Shown: one piece after another, positions 6,473 through 8,654 of the stretch | Layout: every line of letters starts with the position of its first letter | How positions within the stretch are numbered: the stretch's first letter is position 1 | Source: Thermoplasmata archaeon | GTDB lineage: Archaea > Thermoplasmatota > Thermoplasmata > GCA-020350865 | Length of the DNA stretch: 8,654 nt | NCBI GenBank assembly: GCA_020351895.1 | Contig: CP070672.1 | Span: forward strand, 1,804,952 to 1,813,605 | Reading direction: 5' to 3' | Translations under genes and position numbers: made by a program | Notes under the pieces: model-generated | The model's database searches: none | Told to the model about the DNA's origin: nothing | The model's input: only the letters and a program-made list of their open reading frames with translations

Positions 6473-7603
6473 ATGAAGATATGCTTTGTTACTCCATACT
6501 CCCCAAGGGTTGTGGGTGGGGTTGGTACCTTTGTTACGGTTATGATTCGATCTTTGGAAGAAAAGGGTATAGATCATATAATATTGACAAAAGATGTAAA
6601 GGATGGTAAGGATTTTTCTGGGCATATTTTTGAAATAGAAGTTAGTAAGATAAGGTACGTGAGAAGTCTCGAATTGACCATCAAAATGATTCTTTTAATA
6701 GTTAAGAATAGAGAACAAATTGATATCATTCATTTACAAACTACTAATCACCTTCTTGCGCCTATTGTGTTTATCGGTAAGATTTTAAGAATCCCAGTTC
6801 TGACCACTATCCATGGAAAGATACCCCACGGTAAAACATTCCCCATGAAACAGTTATCAATTATTGCAGAACAAATGATATTGAATTTTTCAGATCAGAT
6901 AATTTATGTAAGCAATGATACTTATAGATATTATGATGATAAAAGAAATAAGGGAGGATTAGTCATATTAAATGGTATAGACATAGCCAAATACTACTTC
7001 GATAAAAAACGAAGAATAAAAATGCGCCTAAGATACAATGTCGAAAATTCATTTGTGATTCTTTTCGTTGGGCGATTAACATCAACAAAAGGTATATATG
7101 AGCTACTTGAGGCCCTTAGTAAGTTGAAAAGTACGATAAATACTAATTTTTGGCTTATAAATGTAGGTCTTTATGAAGGTGATGATATCGATAGATATCT
7201 TGAAGTTGTAGAAAGACTGAATTTAGGGGAAATGGTAGCTAATGTTCAACAACAAGAAGATATTGCAGAGTTCTACAATATGGGTGATGTATTTATTCTT
7301 CCTTCACATACGGAGGGATTGCCTTACGCGTTACTTGAGGCGATGGCAAGCGAGATGACTGTGATAGCAACTGATGTCGGAGATATAGGAGCTGTTATCG
7401 AACATGGAAGAAATGGTTTGCTAATAAAACTAAAGAATCCGAATGATATCCAAGAGAAACTTCTGTGGTGCATCAATAACCAAGAGGAGAGTAGAAAATT
7501 AGGAATGAACGCTCGAAACACTGTTAAAACGAAGTTTAACCTTGACCTGATGGTAGAGTCGTACATTAAAATATACAAAAAGCTTTATGGCCCGATAAGA
7601 TAA
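6473..7603 (+). CDS. GT4-family glycosyltransferase (GT-B fold)
   Basis: The protein has 376 residues, full length for the family. ATG 6473 is preceded by AAAGGAGATG (6456-6465), the best ordinary ribosome binding site in the window. The N-terminal loop is TPYSPRVVGGVGTFVTVM (7-24), the glycine-rich loop of GT4 enzymes. DIIHLQTTNH (84-93) and TTIHGK (111-116) follow in the acceptor domain, then ILNGIDIAKY (165-174) at the domain junction. In the donor domain VGRLTSTKGIYELLEAL (199-215) and EGLPYALLEAMASE (281-294) are seen; the latter is a full EX7E with E281 and E289. It should act at the cytoplasmic membrane on a lipid-linked glycan; specificity is unknown. It lies 38 bases behind the membrane-protein gene and is probably co-transcribed with it. 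It is the last gene on this strand; the next gene comes from the opposite direction with only 25 bases between the two stops. Confidence 0.92.
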   Translation: MKICFVTPYSPRVVGGVGTFVTVMIRSLEEKGIDHIILTKDVKDGKDFSGHIFEIEVSKIRYVRSLELTIKMILLIVKNREQIDIIHLQTTNHLLAPIVFIGKILRIPVLTTIHGKIPHGKTFPMKQLSIIAEQMILNFSDQIIYVSNDTYRYYDDKRNKGGLVILNGIDIAKYYFDKKRRIKMRLRYNVENSFVILFVGRLTSTKGIYELLEALSKLKSTINTNFWLINVGLYEGDDIDRYLEVVERLNLGEMVANVQQQEDIAEFYNMGDVFILPSHTEGLPYALLEAMASEMTVIATDVGDIGAVIEHGRNGLLIKLKNPNDIQEKLLWCINNQEESRKLGMNARNTVKTKFNLDLMVESYIKIYKKLYGPIR

Positions 7604-7628
7604 TCGCATAGGAGATATATAAAGAAAT

Positions 7629-8654
7629 TTAATTTCTATAAGACAAGGTAAGTTCATCCACCACCTTCTCACCACTCTCCATTGCATCGCACATATCCAG
7701 ATATTTGAAGAAACCCATTCTTCCTGCAAGGTACAGATTTGGCAATTTAATTGAAGCGCGTAATTTCTCGATTTTCTGATAGTATTCGGTGGTTGGTATC
7801 GGATACGCATATTGCTCCTTGTGAACCATGTGTCCTACTAAATTTTCCTTTTTTATGATGTTTTCCTTTTCCAAACTTCTTATGACTTGCTCTGCAATAT
7901 CATTGTCATTTCTATTCCAAAGCTCATCTTGATAAAAACAGGGGATCTCAACACCCAATGAGGTGAATCCCTTTGGGCAGGTTTCGGGGCTGTATTTTGA
8001 CATCTCATACAATCTAGTAAAAGGTAATTTGCTTGAACGAAAGAAGCATATGGTGGTGTCAGGTAGAATATTATTACCTTTGATTTTGAGAAATAGGTAT
8101 TTCATGGAGCGATATTTGAGATCGAAATTCTTGTTAAATATTTCGAAAATGAGGGGGAGAGGTATTGTTGATATAACTGCATCGCAGGCCATACTTTCCT
8201 CACCATTTCTGGTTTGTATAATTATCTTGTCGATTCTCTCATCCTTTAATACAATCGATTTCAGCCTCGTATTCAAACTAATTACTCCGCCATTTTCTTC
8301 AATAAGCTTCGCCATCCGTTTCGATATGGTCTCTATACCCCCGTACCTTGGATAAGCCTGCCATTCGCTGGCTAGGGCCGATCTTCCCTTGAATCTGGGA
8401 ATCACTCGCTTTGGCACCCATTCAGAGGAGAGGTTTTTTGGCGAAACTCCCCAGAATTTTGTTGTGTAACCTTCATAATATATTTTATACAAATCTCTTC
8501 CAGCCAGAAACTTCAATTGCTCCTCGAAAGAAGGTTTTTTCTCTCGATATTGATTTATGTAGCTTTTGGAAAGGGCCATTATGACCCTGAGAGCTTTACC
8601 AGGCGGAAAATCGAAAATATCCCTCATAATCGGGGGAAAGTTGTGAAATTCGCC
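7629..8654 (-). CDS. UDP-galactopyranose-mutase-like FAD oxidoreductase, C-terminal part
   Basis: The frame is open to the right window edge and ends at TAA (7631-7629), giving 341 residues. The ATG at 8627 is internal, because GEFHNFPPI is coded before it in frame and belongs to the family pattern. The N-terminal part with the GxGxxG FAD-binding motif, probably about 100 residues, lies outside. Counted from the edge, LYKIYYEGYTTKFWGVSP (55-72) and the SSEWVPKRV that follows match a signature shared by Glf- and protoporphyrinogen-oxidase-like flavoproteins. YPRYGGIETISK (101-112), ISTIPL (161-166) and the C-terminal flavin motif AGRMGFFKYLDM (310-321) complete the picture. True mutases convert UDP-galactopyranose to the furanose form with reduced FAD. 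The wider family includes members of unknown activity found in glycan loci, so the reaction is not certain. It is transcribed toward the plus-strand genes. Confidence 0.8.
   Translation of the reverse strand, partial: GEFHNFPPIMRDIFDFPPGKALRVIMALSKSYINQYREKKPSFEEQLKFLAGRDLYKIYYEGYTTKFWGVSPKNLSSEWVPKRVIPRFKGRSALASEWQAYPRYGGIETISKRMAKLIEENGGVISLNTRLKSIVLKDERIDKIIIQTRNGEESMACDAVISTIPLPLIFEIFNKNFDLKYRSMKYLFLKIKGNNILPDTTICFFRSSKLPFTRLYEMSKYSPETCPKGFTSLGVEIPCFYQDELWNRNDNDIAEQVIRSLEKENIIKKENLVGHMVHKEQYAYPIPTTEYYQKIEKLRASIKLPNLYLAGRMGFFKYLDMCDAMESGEKVVDELTLSYRN

Noticed and set aside
6418..6609. Plus-strand open frame of 63 codons bridging the membrane-protein and GT4 genes
   Set aside because: It overlaps the start of a GT4 with a strong ribosome site and clear motifs, and its own translation is low-complexity and motif-free.
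7613..7622. GATATATAAA as a TATA box
   Set aside because: It lies between convergent stops; in neither direction does a gene start behind it.
7623..7637. AGAAAT-TTA-ATTTCT inverted repeat between the convergent genes as a shared terminator
   Set aside because: The stem is six pairs with a single G-C pair, overlaps the flavoprotein stop, and has no strong T run on either side. It is too weak to call.
7963..8355. Plus-strand open frame of 130 codons opposite the flavoprotein gene
   Set aside because: The minus-strand frame carries the conserved flavoprotein motifs; this one shows none.

Overview
This is an AT-rich window from a surface-polysaccharide or glycan biosynthesis locus, most likely archaeal. 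The archaeal call rests on three things. Arg and Ile codons lean heavily on AGA/AGG and ATA. Ribosome binding sites complement the archaeal 16S tail (AAGGAG, GGGGTGAT). A clear TATA box (TTTATAAATA) lies about 27 bases before a start codon, the geometry of an archaeal leaderless promoter. The style would suit a euryarchaeon such as a member of Thermoplasmatota, but that is inference: the window has no rRNA or other marker gene.

Layout. Seven genes run on the plus strand. (1) The last 83 residues of a WecB-type UDP-GlcNAc 2-epimerase, cut by the left edge (1-252). (2) A two-lobed GNAT acyltransferase (286-1359). (3) A NodB-type polysaccharide deacetylase (1417-2247). (4) A GT4 glycosyltransferase of the DPRVRR / PDFLVF type (about 2273-3445, start uncertain). 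(5) A second GT4 glycosyltransferase (3549-4682). (6) A polytopic, GT-C-like membrane protein (4776-6434). (7) A third GT4 glycosyltransferase (6473-7603). An eighth gene, convergent on the minus strand, encodes the C-terminal 341 residues of a UDP-galactopyranose-mutase-like FAD oxidoreductase, cut by the right edge (7629-8654).

Transcription. Genes 1-5 read as one unit with short gaps, although a second weak promoter in the 103-base gap before gene 5 cannot be excluded. A bulged hairpin starts in the stop codon of gene 5. Downstream of it, the TATA element at 4744-4753 appears to start a second unit holding genes 6 and 7. Gene 8 comes in from the right on the other strand.

How the genes fit together (inference from families): WecB makes a ManNAc-type nucleotide sugar, the GT4 enzymes build a glycan on a cytoplasmic lipid carrier, the deacetylase and the GNAT protein may change N- or O-acyl groups on the sugars, and the membrane protein may add a sugar from a lipid-linked donor or polymerise/transfer the glycan on the outer face. 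The mutase-like flavoprotein may supply or edit a sugar nucleotide. No flippase, sulfotransferase or ABC exporter is seen here. I find no RNA gene, CRISPR array, transposon or long repeat, and no gene-free stretch above 300 bases. The window looks like a fairly ordinary glycan locus. The points most worth a second look are the missing start codon of gene 4, the promoter/hairpin boundary at 4681-4778, and the deacetylase plus acyltransferase pair.
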